A stretch of 64,000 nt of DNA from Sulfurovum sp. (GCA_016744875.1 JADGDL010000006.1:5604-69603); one strand, 5' to 3'. Counted from the first letter of the stretch, positions 7,939-16,729 are shown. A program made the numbers and translations. The notes: generated from the letters alone by a model not told the origin.

Positions 7939-9732
7939 ATGCTTCATTATTGGCTTGAGTTTGAAGAGAGTATTGGTAAAGCCTGGGATAAGTATCTCAA
8001 CAAAAAAGTAAACAAGTTTCATGAAAATGAGCGTGTTTACTTTACTGATATTTCAAAATCACTCACCATTTTTCACCATCTTTTAGGTGGTGAACAAGGT
8101 AAAGAGCTACATGTAACTGACAAACGATTTGTCGATACTTCCCGAACGCTACTTCAAAAAGTATCATTTTTAGGTAAAGAGTTTTACCTAACATGGCAAG
8201 ATGAAAAGTCTATCTACCTACCCGCATCATTTGCATACTTTCCAACAAAAGAACAAAACGAAATGCTTTACTATTGGCTTGTAGCCATGGTCACTAAAGT
8301 TGATATAAACAGTCATAATCTTAAAGAACAAAATAGCCAAGCTGTAACAGATCTAACCTCTAAATACAATGGATTTGAAGAGTTCTATAAAAGTGCTACG
8401 CAGTATTTAAGTGAACAGTTTGAACAATTGTCATTTATTAACTCTTTAGAAGAAAAGAACAATGAAGATTTAATCAATGATCACCCAAATCCTTTATGGA
8501 TCTATCCTCCCATACTATCTAACAATAAAACCAGTAATTCTGATGAGGCAGAAGATATCCAGCGAGAGCAAGATAAAGATAAAACGGATACGCTTGAGAT
8601 GAAAAAACAGAGTAATCAGATGGATGATGACAAAGAAACCGATGGGTTTTTGGCTTTTTTACCTGAATCTCTTATGAGTATCTTTGAACAAGTTAATATA
8701 GACAGGATGGAAGATGACAGTTTTGATGAAGATGCCTTGTACCATGCTGAAGACCTTGATGAGATCACCATAGGGAAAAAACAGGCCAACCTCTCTTCTA
8801 GGATTAAAATGGATCTAGATCTTCAACCGGACATGACTGAGATCTACCCTCTTGGGAAAGGGCATCTCATTGATGAGTGGGATTATAGAAAGAGTGACTA
8901 CCTCATCAACTATGTCCGTATTAAACCGCAGGTCACACTCAACGTTACACCTATAGAGTTACCCAAAAGGTTAAAGAAGACCGTCAAAAAGATCCAGGGA
9001 GAGTTAGACCTGCTTGAACTAGACAGGATCAAAAATGACAAGCTCCCCTACGGTGATGAAATCAACATGGACACTTGGATAGACTATAAAGGACACTTCA
9101 ACAAGTCCATGCACCATCAAAACTTCTATACCACATATGAGAAAAAAACAAGAGACATGGCAACACTTATTTTGGCAGATGTTTCGCTCTCCACTGAAGG
9201 AGGTATTACCCAGGATGTACGTATTATCGATGTGATAAAAGATGGACTTATAGTCTTCTCCGAAGCCTTAGAAAAACTGCAGGATAAATTTGCCATTTAT
9301 TCTTTTTCATCTTTGCAAAATAAAAAGGTCTATTTTAATATCATTAAGAATTTTAATGACAAATATTCTGACCTTATTCGAGGTCGTATAGACACTATGC
9401 AGCCTCAGTACTATACAAGGCTTGGTGCTGCCGTACGGGAGTCTGCCAAAATTCTGGACAAACAACAATCTGCCAACAAGCTCCTGCTCATCATCAGTGA
9501 CGGGAAACCAAATGATGAGGACAGATATGATGGACGATATGGTATTGAAGACACGAAAAAAGCCATAGAAGAAGTGAAAAAAAAGGGCATTACGCCTTTT
9601 TGTATCACCGTTGACCTGGATTCTAAAGAGTATCTTTCTTACCTCTTTGGCAGAAATGGTTTTGCAGTGGTAAGAGATGGTCAAAAACTACCAAAAGTCA
9701 TACCCGAAGTCTATATCAATTTAACGAAATAA
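7939..9732 (+). CDS. norD: NorD-like von Willebrand A domain protein, NO reductase activation
   Basis: NorD works with the AAA+ protein NorQ to mature NO reductase, probably its non-haem iron site. The protein has 597 residues. The C-terminal third is a VWA domain beginning at the MIDAS motif DVSLS (D414-S418), with SDGKPNDED further on. A charged, low-complexity central part (about 185-260) links it to a poorly conserved N-terminal region. It starts 7 bp after norB and is followed by norQ, the same order as in denitrifying proteobacteria. Confidence 0.9.
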   Translation: MLHYWLEFEESIGKAWDKYLNKKVNKFHENERVYFTDISKSLTIFHHLLGGEQGKELHVTDKRFVDTSRTLLQKVSFLGKEFYLTWQDEKSIYLPASFAYFPTKEQNEMLYYWLVAMVTKVDINSHNLKEQNSQAVTDLTSKYNGFEEFYKSATQYLSEQFEQLSFINSLEEKNNEDLINDHPNPLWIYPPILSNNKTSNSDEAEDIQREQDKDKTDTLEMKKQSNQMDDDKETDGFLAFLPESLMSIFEQVNIDRMEDDSFDEDALYHAEDLDEITIGKKQANLSSRIKMDLDLQPDMTEIYPLGKGHLIDEWDYRKSDYLINYVRIKPQVTLNVTPIELPKRLKKTVKKIQGELDLLELDRIKNDKLPYGDEINMDTWIDYKGHFNKSMHHQNFYTTYEKKTRDMATLILADVSLSTEGGITQDVRIIDVIKDGLIVFSEALEKLQDKFAIYSFSSLQNKKVYFNIIKNFNDKYSDLIRGRIDTMQPQYYTRLGAAVRESAKILDKQQSANKLLLIISDGKPNDEDRYDGRYGIEDTKKAIEEVKKKGITPFCITVDLDSKEYLSYLFGRNGFAVVRDGQKLPKVIPEVYINLTK

Positions 9733-9744
9733 TAAAGGAAACAA

Positions 9745-10536
9745 ATGTCAAATATATATTATTTACCTCAGGGCAATGAAGTCGAGTTATTTAAAGCATC
9801 CGCAGGGATGAACCTCCCTGTACTTATCAAAGGTCCTACAGGCTGTGGTAAAACACGATTTATAGAGTACATGGGAGAAAAGTTAAAGAGAGATGTCTAC
9901 ACGGTGGTCTGTCATGATGACCTTTCAGCGGCCGATTTGCTAGGTCGTCACCTCATCGATGAAAACGGAACCTACTGGCAGGACGGGCCTTTAACCAAAG
10001 CAGTAAGAGAGGGCGGGATCTGTTACCTTGATGAAATTATTGAAGCCAGAAAAGATACGACCGTGGTGTTGCACTCTTTGGCAGATTACCGTCGGGTATT
10101 ACCCATAGATAGAACCGGAGAGCTGATAGAAGCCCATCCTGACTTTATGCTAGTAGTCTCGTATAATCCGGGATATCAAAATGTTTTAAAAGGTATGAAA
10201 CCCAGTACCAAACAGCGTTTCATCTCTTTAGAGTTCAATTATCCGCAACCTGACACGGAAAAAAGTATTATCATTGAAGAGAGTGGTATAGATGATGCTA
10301 CTGCACAAAAGCTTGTCTCTATCGCTGGGGACATACGTAATCTGAGTGATACAGACATTCAAGAAGCTGTTTCTACAAGACTCCTTGTTTACTCAGCAAA
10401 ACTCATGGTAAAAGGTTTTGATCCTTACCAAGCCTGTATACATACCATCGTTCAGTCATTAAGTGATGAAGATGAAGTATTGGAAGTTTTAGAAAAACTT
10501 GTTGGTCTATATTTTACAAAAAACCAAGATGCCTAA
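9745..10536 (+). CDS. norQ: NorQ/CbbQ-type AAA+ ATPase
   Basis: MoxR-like AAA+ ATPase that pairs with NorD to activate NO reductase. In 263 residues it shows Walker A GPTGCGKT (30-37), Walker B ICYLDEI (near 92) and the NPGYQN sensor-like segment typical of NirQ/NorQ/CbbQ. The ribosome site AAAGGAAACAA lies just before the start. The end overlaps the start of norE by 8 bases, which supports co-translation. Confidence 0.94.
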   Translation: MSNIYYLPQGNEVELFKASAGMNLPVLIKGPTGCGKTRFIEYMGEKLKRDVYTVVCHDDLSAADLLGRHLIDENGTYWQDGPLTKAVREGGICYLDEIIEARKDTTVVLHSLADYRRVLPIDRTGELIEAHPDFMLVVSYNPGYQNVLKGMKPSTKQRFISLEFNYPQPDTEKSIIIEESGIDDATAQKLVSIAGDIRNLSDTDIQEAVSTRLLVYSAKLMVKGFDPYQACIHTIVQSLSDEDEVLEVLEKLVGLYFTKNQDA

Positions 10537-11128
10537 AAATATATCCATCAAAGAGCCCTATCCTCCTGGTGATTTTGCTATTTGGATCATTATCTATGTT
10601 GAGTTACTTACATTTGGACTTTTATTTAGTGGGTATGCGTTTTCAAGAAGAGCAGATGTAGCACTCTTTAATGAGTCACAACTCTTACTCAATCAAACTG
10701 CCGGTTTCATCAATACGCTTATTTTAATTACCAGCAGTTACTTTATTGTAAAAGCTGTTCAGAGTATTAAAAACATGCAACAAGAGACTCATATAGAAGC
10801 GAACCAGACTGCATCCAAATGGCTTTTAGCTGCTATGCTCTTAGGTGGTACATTTATAATCATCAAACTAGTCGAGTTTTCAGATATCTTCGCAGAAGGT
10901 ATTACACTGAGTACCAATACATTTTATATGTTCTATCTTCTTTTAACCATGTTCCATTTTATGCATGTGTTGTTAGGTCTTATTATTTTAGGGAATATTT
11001 ATCAAAAAACAAAAAGACATGGTTATACAAAAGATGACCATATTGGTATGGAAACAGGTGCATCTTATTGGCACTTGGTTGATCTATTGTGGATCGTACT
11101 GTTTCCACTTATTTATATCATAAGATAA
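10529..11128 (+). CDS. norE: NorE-like cytochrome c oxidase subunit III family protein
   Basis: A 199-residue membrane protein of the COX3 family, with about five hydrophobic helices, an N-terminal PPGDFAIWIIIYVELLTFG segment and a C-terminal ASYWHLVDLLWIVLFPLIY helix typical of NorE and COX3. The start at MPKNISIKE is chosen over one 30 bp upstream because it gives the usual NorE N-terminus and only a short overlap with norQ. NorE supports NO reductase activity without being catalytic. Confidence 0.88.
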   Translation: MPKNISIKEPYPPGDFAIWIIIYVELLTFGLLFSGYAFSRRADVALFNESQLLLNQTAGFINTLILITSSYFIVKAVQSIKNMQQETHIEANQTASKWLLAAMLLGGTFIIIKLVEFSDIFAEGITLSTNTFYMFYLLLTMFHFMHVLLGLIILGNIYQKTKRHGYTKDDHIGMETGASYWHLVDLLWIVLFPLIYIIR

Positions 11129-11137
11129 AGGCACAAA

Positions 11138-11233
11138 ATGACAAGAATTACAAGCGTTAAAATGCAGTGCAATAAATCACTAAATGATTTATGTAAAATT
11201 CAGTACAGTGAGGCACTAAATGCCGAATCTTAA
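11138..11233 (+). CDS. Possible 31-residue small ORF in the norE-norF gap
   Basis: ATG preceded by AAAGG at a good distance, encoding 31 residues beginning MTRITSVKMQCNKSLND. It ends 11 codons past the next start and overlaps it in another frame. It may be a leader peptide, a translational coupler for the following gene, or chance. No domain is recognised. Confidence 0.25.
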   Translation: MTRITSVKMQCNKSLNDLCKIQYSEALNAES

Positions 11234-11483
11234 AAACACACTGTTTCTAGTCTGGTTCACTTTAGTACTCCTTACTGTCTTTGCTTTTGTGTTAGGGTAT
11301 TTAAACTATATCAATACAATTCTTGTTTTTGTTTTACTTGTCAGTACTTTTTTAAAGGGTCAACTTGTCATTGATTATTTTATGGGTCTAAGATCTGTCA
11401 AATTACGCTATAGACTTATCCCTACAGTTTGGCTATTTACAATGATCTCAATCATATCTATTACCTATTATCTGCCTATATAG
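11220..11483 (+). CDS. NorF-like small membrane protein (prokaryotic COX4-like)
   Basis: An 87-residue protein with three hydrophobic segments (about 7-27, 31-48, 66-85). The pattern FVLLVSTFLKGQLVIDYFMGLR matches the small subunit IV-like proteins called NorF that accompany NorE. It follows norE after 91 bp and has GTGAGGC before the ATG. The function in the family is accessory and poorly known. It is the last gene of the nor operon and converges with the next gene. Confidence 0.7.
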   Translation: MPNLKNTLFLVWFTLVLLTVFAFVLGYLNYINTILVFVLLVSTFLKGQLVIDYFMGLRSVKLRYRLIPTVWLFTMISIISITYYLPI

Positions 11484-11527
11484 AACGACCTCCTGCTTTT
11501 AAAGAAAACCTATCAATATGTCATTCT

Positions 11528-12394
11528 TTAGGTATTGGTCTTTTTCTCAAATTTTGATAAGAAACTATAAACTCCCAGAGAAACAATGATGAGTGCAATA
11601 CCAATGATAAGGTAGAGCGCATATATCATTTCTGAGTAATCATGTAAGGCGATCTTAAATACTACCATCAAGGCTTCAATAGAAAGTGCGATAATAATGG
11701 CAATAGAGAATTTTGTCAATACATTAGCATCTTCATTTGCTTTACCATAGTTTTTAAAAAACACTTCTCTCTCCAAAATCGTTTTGGCAAGGTCAAAAAT
11801 AGCCAGTCCCAAAGTAAGCGCAACGATAGGTTTAAATAAAGCATCTAGAGAGAAATCCCCACTAAGAAAAATACTCGAAAAATATCCAGAAATCGCATAA
11901 ATAACAGCAAAAAAAGCAAATGCCATTAAGGAAAAACCTACTGCCTTATAAAATAATTTTGTAAATTCATTAAAATTATAATTCAGTTCTACCAAACCAA
12001 GCCTTCCAAGTAACATAGAAAGTCGAAAATCAAGAAAAACAAATTTCTCTTCTTCTTTTTTCATTACAGTAATACAAGCATGTCCTGTGGCAGAATTGAT
12101 GTATGGAGTACTTATAGAAAACTCAGCATCTTTTTGCAATACTTTTGTACTCATATAAGATCGATTTGTACCTTTTGCAGAAAGTTCTGTTTTATTTCTA
12201 AAAATATTGGCATCAGATTGTGTAAAATCTTTATCAGTTATATAGACTAATTCCATTGAAGGAAAAGTCTGAAAAACTTTTTTATAATTATTGGATGTTT
12301 CTGCTAAAACCGAACCATTATTTTTCAAAGTTGTAATAATAAATTTTTCAATATCTTCCTGATTTTCATCATATATTTTGATAAATTCTTTCAT
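11528..12394 (-). CDS. Membrane protein with PDC/Cache-like sensor region, function unknown
   Basis: A 288-residue protein not tied to a named family. Residues 1-130 look like a Cache/PDC-type ligand-binding region of the kind found in chemoreceptors, with YITDKDFTQSD followed by ISTPYINSATGHACITV. The C-terminal half has about four membrane helices (near 150-175, 185-205, 230-250, 257-280). There is no kinase, GGDEF or methyl-accepting signalling domain, so output is unclear. It faces the nor operon end to end. The ribosome site AAGGAG lies at the foot of a hairpin in the leader. Confidence 0.55.
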   Translation of the reverse strand: MKEFIKIYDENQEDIEKFIITTLKNNGSVLAETSNNYKKVFQTFPSMELVYITDKDFTQSDANIFRNKTELSAKGTNRSYMSTKVLQKDAEFSISTPYINSATGHACITVMKKEEEKFVFLDFRLSMLLGRLGLVELNYNFNEFTKLFYKAVGFSLMAFAFFAVIYAISGYFSSIFLSGDFSLDALFKPIVALTLGLAIFDLAKTILEREVFFKNYGKANEDANVLTKFSIAIIIALSIEALMVVFKIALHDYSEMIYALYLIIGIALIIVSLGVYSFLSKFEKKTNT

Positions 12395-12402
12395 TCGGAC
12401 TC

Positions 12403-12424
12403 CTTGACCTTTAGTTGGGTCAAG
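12403..12424 (-). promoter_or_regulatory. Hairpin adjoining the ribosome site of the membrane sensor gene
   Basis: CTTGACC / GGTCAAG form a 7-bp stem with an 8-nt loop. On the minus-strand mRNA the right arm runs directly into AAGGAG, the ribosome site of the gene starting at 12394. It could modulate translation. Confidence 0.4.
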
Positions 12425-12445
12425 TATAACAAATTTTATACACTC

Positions 12446-12485
12446 AAAGTACGATATGGTGGTTAGTTTTTAACCATTGTACTTT
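12446..12485. repeat. Two-level inverted repeat in the nrdB divergent promoter region
   Basis: Outer arms AAAGTAC / GTACTTT enclose inner arms TGGTTA / TAACCA with a GTTTT loop. It lies between two divergent genes. It does not match the NrdR box consensus. It could be an operator or an mRNA leader structure. Confidence 0.4.
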
Positions 12486-12505
12486 AACATTTATATGACT
12501 TTCTA

Positions 12506-12519
12506 TTGACAAGTATCAA
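12506..12519 (+). promoter_or_regulatory. FNR-like box with one mismatch before nrdB
   Basis: TTGACAAGTATCAA differs from TTGAT-N4-ATCAA at one base. The left part TTGACA may equally be the -35 element of nrdB, whose start is 54 bp downstream. If bound by the Crp/Fnr protein, it would overlap the promoter. Confidence 0.4.
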
Positions 12520-12572
12520 GTATTTTTTTTAAAAATAAAGATAAAATCTTATACTAAGTGTAGGAGAAAATT

Positions 12573-13586
12573 ATGGATGTAAAACACTACTATAACCCTG
12601 ACGGAGAAGAGATACTTGATGAAAAGATATTTGGTGGTTCCCCCTCAGGGTTTGTGGACTTTAACCGTTCAAAATACAGATGGGACAGTAATATCTATGA
12701 TCTGATGAATGCCAATACCTGGTTCCCTTCTGAAGTCAATACCAGTTCTGAGAAGAAAAACTTTGAAAAACTGACAGACAATGAACAATCCATCTATAAA
12801 ATGACCTTCGCACAATTAAGCTTCAATGACTCCGCTCAAGAAGAATACCTCAGTGACTTTAGACGTTTGGCAAACAACCGTCTGGTTAAATCTGTGCTTT
12901 CCTTACAGATCATGCAAGAAGTGAATCATTCCAAAAGTTATGCCGTTTTACTCGATGCCTGCGGTAACTCCGATGAAGTCTTTAACCTCTACAAATATGA
13001 TGATGCACTCAACCGTAAAAACCAGCAAGTTGCAGAACAATTTGCAAAATACATTGATGGTGGCTCTGTAGATAAAATGTTACTCTCTGCCATGGCATCT
13101 GTCAATTTGGAAGGTATCTACTTTCTTTTAGGCTTTAGCTACATCTATCTACTTGGAGACAAAGTACCAGGGGCCAGAGATATGATAAAGTTCATCGCCC
13201 GAGATGAGCTCAACACCCACCTTCCTCTTTTTGCCAATATCTTTAAAACCATTCAAAAAGAAAATAAGATCCAGACGAGCACTATAGATGCTGCCTACAC
13301 CATGATAGAAGATGCTGTTAAAATAGAATTAGAGTATGGAAAATATCTACTGGCTCAGTTCCCTATCATGGGAGTGACCCCAGAGTTGATGGAGCAGACA
13401 GTTTACAACTATGCAAACGACAGACTCAATAAAATAGGGCTTACACCTATCTTTGAATCCTCTAATACAACCTATCTGCAACAACTGGTCACAAAACATC
13501 TTGAAATGAATGAAGTAAAAAGTAACTTTTTTGAAAGCAACGTATCTAATTATGCAAAATCAAGTATAGATCTAAATGATTTTTAG
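12573..13586 (+). CDS. nrdB: Class I ribonucleotide reductase small subunit
   Basis: Houses the di-iron/tyrosyl radical cofactor needed to make deoxyribonucleotides with NrdA. Length is 337 residues, shorter than E. coli NrdB. Likely metal ligands are D86, E116, H119 (EVNH), E180 (NLEG), E212 and H216. Y123 falls at the radical tyrosine position (HSKSY). The last pair is spaced E-x3-H (RDELNTH), where E. coli has E-x2-H. Ribosome site TAGGAGAAA. No nrdA is next to it, so the subunits are unlinked here. Confidence 0.95.
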   Translation: MDVKHYYNPDGEEILDEKIFGGSPSGFVDFNRSKYRWDSNIYDLMNANTWFPSEVNTSSEKKNFEKLTDNEQSIYKMTFAQLSFNDSAQEEYLSDFRRLANNRLVKSVLSLQIMQEVNHSKSYAVLLDACGNSDEVFNLYKYDDALNRKNQQVAEQFAKYIDGGSVDKMLLSAMASVNLEGIYFLLGFSYIYLLGDKVPGARDMIKFIARDELNTHLPLFANIFKTIQKENKIQTSTIDAAYTMIEDAVKIELEYGKYLLAQFPIMGVTPELMEQTVYNYANDRLNKIGLTPIFESSNTTYLQQLVTKHLEMNEVKSNFFESNVSNYAKSSIDLNDF

Positions 13587-13677
13587 GTCTATACTTAGAA
13601 CGAGTTTTTACCATGTATACCAGAACCAGACAAAACCCTAAAATCCAATAAAACACACTAAAGCTAACATAGGCGAA

Positions 13678-13710
13678 AATCTTATAAAATATGTTAGATT
13701 ATAAGGTTTT
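13678..13710 (-). repeat. Dispersed 33-bp hairpin repeat, copy A
   Basis: The minus-strand sequence begins AAAACCTTATAATCTAACAT and ends TTTTATAAGATT. It matches the element at 33442-33474 at 31 of 33 positions. The ends can pair (CTTATAA / TTATAAG). It lies in the gap between nrdB and a small minus-strand gene. Confidence 0.75.
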
Positions 13711-13785
13711 TATTTTTCAAGGGATTAAAAAATTAGAGGTAATGAAAAATGTTCCTTTTGTAAGAGGTTAAATTTTGGATATATA

Positions 13786-13810
13786 CATCTAGGGGATACT
13801 GCCCTAGATG
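13786..13810. terminator. Hairpin terminator candidate between nrdB and small membrane protein
   Basis: Perfect 9-bp stem CATCTAGGG / CCCTAGATG with a 7-nt loop, placed between converging genes. It lies 26 bp after the stop of the small minus-strand gene. No clear T run follows on the minus strand; a T-rich stretch follows on the plus strand. Confidence 0.6.
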
Positions 13811-13835
13811 ACTTCAAATAATAATTTTTATAAAA

Positions 13836-13973
13836 TTACCCAAGTGCTTTTATTATATAAGAAAAAGTTGCATAGATAACTATAACACTTAAGAATACGA
13901 TAGTTATTGTTTTTAGCTTCTTATCAGATAGCGGTTTAGTGTAGTCATCAATATCTTTTAAGTTTGGTTCCAT
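13836..13973 (-). CDS. Small single-pass membrane protein, 45 residues, function unknown
   Basis: An ORF too short for usual cut-offs but with a strong ribosome site (TAGGAGATATC) before its ATG. The product begins MEPNLKDIDDYTKPLSDKKL. This polar, charged head of about 20 residues is followed by one membrane helix (about 23-42, ITIVFLSVIVIYATFSYII) and ends KALG. The topology suggests a small subunit or anchor. It lies 49 bp downstream of the exported protein gene at 14023-14550, on the same strand, so the two are probably co-transcribed. Confidence 0.65.
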   Translation of the reverse strand: MEPNLKDIDDYTKPLSDKKLKTITIVFLSVIVIYATFSYIIKALG

Positions 13974-14022
13974 GATATCTCCTATCAAAATTTGTATTGT
14001 ATATTTATTAGCGCACTGTTTA

Positions 14023-14550
14023 TTATTGAAGTGCGGCTTTCAGCTCTTCTTCTGTAGATATAAATTGTGTTGATTTTACAACAGAATTTTCTAAAGTAAC
14101 TATGGCAATTTTTTCTGCATTAGCTTCATCTTTAAATTGCTTCACTATTATCTCATCGTAAAGTAACAACATCGTGTATGAACTACTTTTTAGGTCAGGA
14201 AGCGCAAAGGCATTACGTATAATAACTGGCATAGGACTAATATCCGCTATAAATAAAGCATTTCTTTTTTCCAAATAACCATCTTCTTGTTTTTGTAAAA
14301 ATTCATTGACTGCATGCCCTGCATCTTTTTTAAAAACTAAGATGAGTTTTTTTGTACTATCCTTTAAAGTATGTACTTTATCAAACTGATCAGGTAAAGT
14401 AAAACTGATAGTTGAACCCGTATTTAGTCCGTCACTTACTTTGGCCATGAATTTACTTGGGTCATACTTATCTTCACTATTCATAAAGAAGAAAACTCCT
14501 CCTCCAACCATAAGCATGGCAAGTAAGCCCAAAAGTATTTTTTTAATCAT
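14023..14550 (-). CDS. Membrane-anchored or exported protein with possible thioredoxin-like fold, function unknown
   Basis: 175 residues with an N-terminal hydrophobic segment (about 3-24) followed by a periplasmic domain. The pattern ISFTLPDQFDKVHTLKDSTKKLILVF resembles the first strands of thioredoxin-like proteins of the peroxiredoxin/TlpA kind. There is no CxxC and no cysteine at the active-site position, so a redox role is doubtful. A small membrane protein gene follows. Function is not assigned. Confidence 0.5.
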   Translation of the reverse strand: MIKKILLGLLAMLMVGGGVFFFMNSEDKYDPSKFMAKVSDGLNTGSTISFTLPDQFDKVHTLKDSTKKLILVFKKDAGHAVNEFLQKQEDGYLEKRNALFIADISPMPVIIRNAFALPDLKSSSYTMLLLYDEIIVKQFKDEANAEKIAIVTLENSVVKSTQFISTEEELKAALQ

Positions 14551-14725
14551 TGTTATTTCCTTAGTGTTTTATTACATCGGAATACTAATAGAACATAGAT
14601 AACGGTTTGTTAATAGCAATACTTATTGTATTAATAGCTCATATAACCTACATTTAATAGGCTTATTGATATAGATAAAAATGCCCCAATTTTTTATCTT
14701 AAAAAACTTTTATTTTTTTAAGTAT

Positions 14726-16327
14726 TTATATTTTTTTAGCTTCTTTAAACATAGCTGCTGCTGTTTTCTCCGTTTCAACAATAATATGTGTTAAGTTTAA
14801 ATCAGAAAGTTGATCTTTGTCTTCTAGGTTGTTTACTTTGACTATAGTTTTAGCATTATATGTCATGTCATTTACAGATTCACAAACATGACTTAACTTT
14901 TTACTGTTCCCCAGTGAGATAATAACTGCTGAAGCATCTTTTATATTAACAGATTCCAAAATATGTTTTTGTGAGGCATTTCCAAATATTATAGGTAAAC
15001 CTTGTTTTTGTGCATCTTTTACTGTTTTTATATCATCCTCAATAGCTATAAATATAAGCCCTTCTTTTTGAATGAGTTTGGAAATATGCTTTCCAAGTCT
15101 CCCAAAGCCTATAAGAACAATATGCCCAGATAAACTCTCTGTATATATTGTTGTCTCTTCATTTCCATCATCTTCTTTCTTATGCAGAATATCTGCAATT
15201 TGAGAGATGTTTCTTAAAACAAATGGTGTCATTATCATGGATATGACTATGGTGACAATTAAAATTTGGCCCAACGCAGGTTCTAGTAAACCTTGAGCAA
15301 GTGAGAGTTCAAAAATGACCAATCCAAATTCTCCAAGCTGAAACAGTGCAAGGGCACTTTTAAGCGCATTTCTTTTGTTTATTACAAATCTCAGTATAGA
15401 AAAAATGATAGCTATTTTTATGACTATTAATACAGGTAGAAGAAGAGAGATAGCAAAGATATTTTCATATATAATTTTAAAGTCAAGTTGCATCCCGACT
15501 GTTATAAAAAACACTCCGAGCAACAAGTCTCTAAAAGGTATCAAGTCTGCTTCAACTTGGTGTTTATATTGGGTTTCAGATATCATCATTCCTGCAATAA
15601 ACGCACCTAGAGAATATGAAAACCCCATTTGATGTGCTAAAAATGATGAGCCTATCACAATCATTAAGATAGAACTTATAAATATTTCGTTTGATTTGGT
15701 TTTACTGACTGCATGGTAAAAAGGTTCAAGAAGATATTTTCCTGCCATAAATAAACCGAGGATCAAGGCAATAGCTTTGATAAGTGTCATAAAAAGCAAA
15801 GAAGAAACCGACTCATTTTCGATAGAAAAAAGAGTAATCATAAGTAAGATAGGTATAACAGCTATATCCTGAAATAATAATATTCCCAAGACTTTACGAC
15901 CATATAGTTTATAAATATCTCTATTTTCATTTAAGAGTTTTAGTACAATGGCTGTCGATGAAAGTGCAAGTGCTGCTCCAATAATAATAGATGACTTTAT
16001 TTCAGTATTAAAAAAATAATGCGCAAAAAAAGTAAAAATGCCGGCACTTATAATAACTTGCAGACCACCATATAAAAATACCTCTTTTTTCATTTTTAAA
16101 AGATTTTTTACTGAAAATTCTAAACCTATGGTAAACATCAAAAAGACTACACCGAACTCTGCTATCTCCTTCAATTCTTCATTATGTATAGCATCATGTA
16201 AATCAAATCCATACGCAATAATTGTTCCTGTGGTAATATATCCTATGATAGTAGGTATTTTAAATTGCCTTAAAAATAAATTTAACAGTGTAGATATGAG
16301 TATAGTAACAATGATTATCTCTAGCAT
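14726..16327 (-). CDS. CPA2-family monovalent cation:proton antiporter with TrkA-N domain (KefB/YbaL-like)
   Basis: A 533-residue transporter. About 12 helices fill residues 1-370, including the QDIAVIPIL and GEFGLVIF segments characteristic of CPA2 antiporters. A cytosolic Rossmann TrkA-N domain follows, starting at GHIVLIGFGRLGKH (near 400), and would bind a nucleotide for gating. Likely role: K+ or Na+ exchange for protons and pH or osmotic balance. Relatives include KefB/KefC and YbaL. No partner subunit gene is adjacent. Confidence 0.85.
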   Translation of the reverse strand: MLEIIIVTILISTLLNLFLRQFKIPTIIGYITTGTIIAYGFDLHDAIHNEELKEIAEFGVVFLMFTIGLEFSVKNLLKMKKEVFLYGGLQVIISAGIFTFFAHYFFNTEIKSSIIIGAALALSSTAIVLKLLNENRDIYKLYGRKVLGILLFQDIAVIPILLMITLFSIENESVSSLLFMTLIKAIALILGLFMAGKYLLEPFYHAVSKTKSNEIFISSILMIVIGSSFLAHQMGFSYSLGAFIAGMMISETQYKHQVEADLIPFRDLLLGVFFITVGMQLDFKIIYENIFAISLLLPVLIVIKIAIIFSILRFVINKRNALKSALALFQLGEFGLVIFELSLAQGLLEPALGQILIVTIVISMIMTPFVLRNISQIADILHKKEDDGNEETTIYTESLSGHIVLIGFGRLGKHISKLIQKEGLIFIAIEDDIKTVKDAQKQGLPIIFGNASQKHILESVNIKDASAVIISLGNSKKLSHVCESVNDMTYNAKTIVKVNNLEDKDQLSDLNLTHIIVETEKTAAAMFKEAKKI

Positions 16328-16729
16328 AGGTAAATAAATCCTTTCTAAAGTTTCTTTGAAGAGGTGATTATCTTAGAAATAATATAACCAATATTCCAGG
16401 ATAAAAACGAGTCTAAATGTATAGCTAATTTTTCGGAATAAGATATATTTTCGTGCCATTATACGCTAAAGTCTCGACATTAAACTTATTGGGTTTACCA
16501 ATGATGCTGAGAATACAGGTACTTTAGGTTATGGAGAGCTTTAAAAAGGTAAACGTGTTAGGTGTAACTATAGAATGAAATTGTTTTTTTAAAAACCTTA
16601 TAAAATATTGAGAAAACTATATCTAACACATGTGGTAGTATTCGTGATTGTAGTTACAGTTGTGACTTATTATTTTTTTCAACAGAATATACTAAAAAAT
16701 CGTTAAAATATGGAATATAAGGGAAGAAA
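16328..16729. other. 402-bp divergent intergenic region, one dispersed repeat core and a possible coding remnant
   Basis: Lies between the antiporter gene and the DUF4197 gene. It holds an AAAACCTTATA core at 16592-16602. Plus-strand frame around 16489-16553 translates as IKLIGFTNDAENTGTLGYGE before a stop, loosely like an OmpA-type C-terminal domain, but with stops on both sides. No intact ORF or RNA gene was recognised. Confidence 0.4.
16592..16602 (+). repeat. AAAACCTTATA core, site upstream of DUF4197 gene
   Basis: Core of the dispersed element, here within TTTTTTTAAAAACCTTATA followed by AAATA. A similar copy in the same orientation lies beyond the end of the next gene (17661). Confidence 0.5.

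Noticed and set aside
12446..12485. NrdR box before nrdB
   Set aside because: The dyad does not fit the known NrdR consensus in sequence or length.
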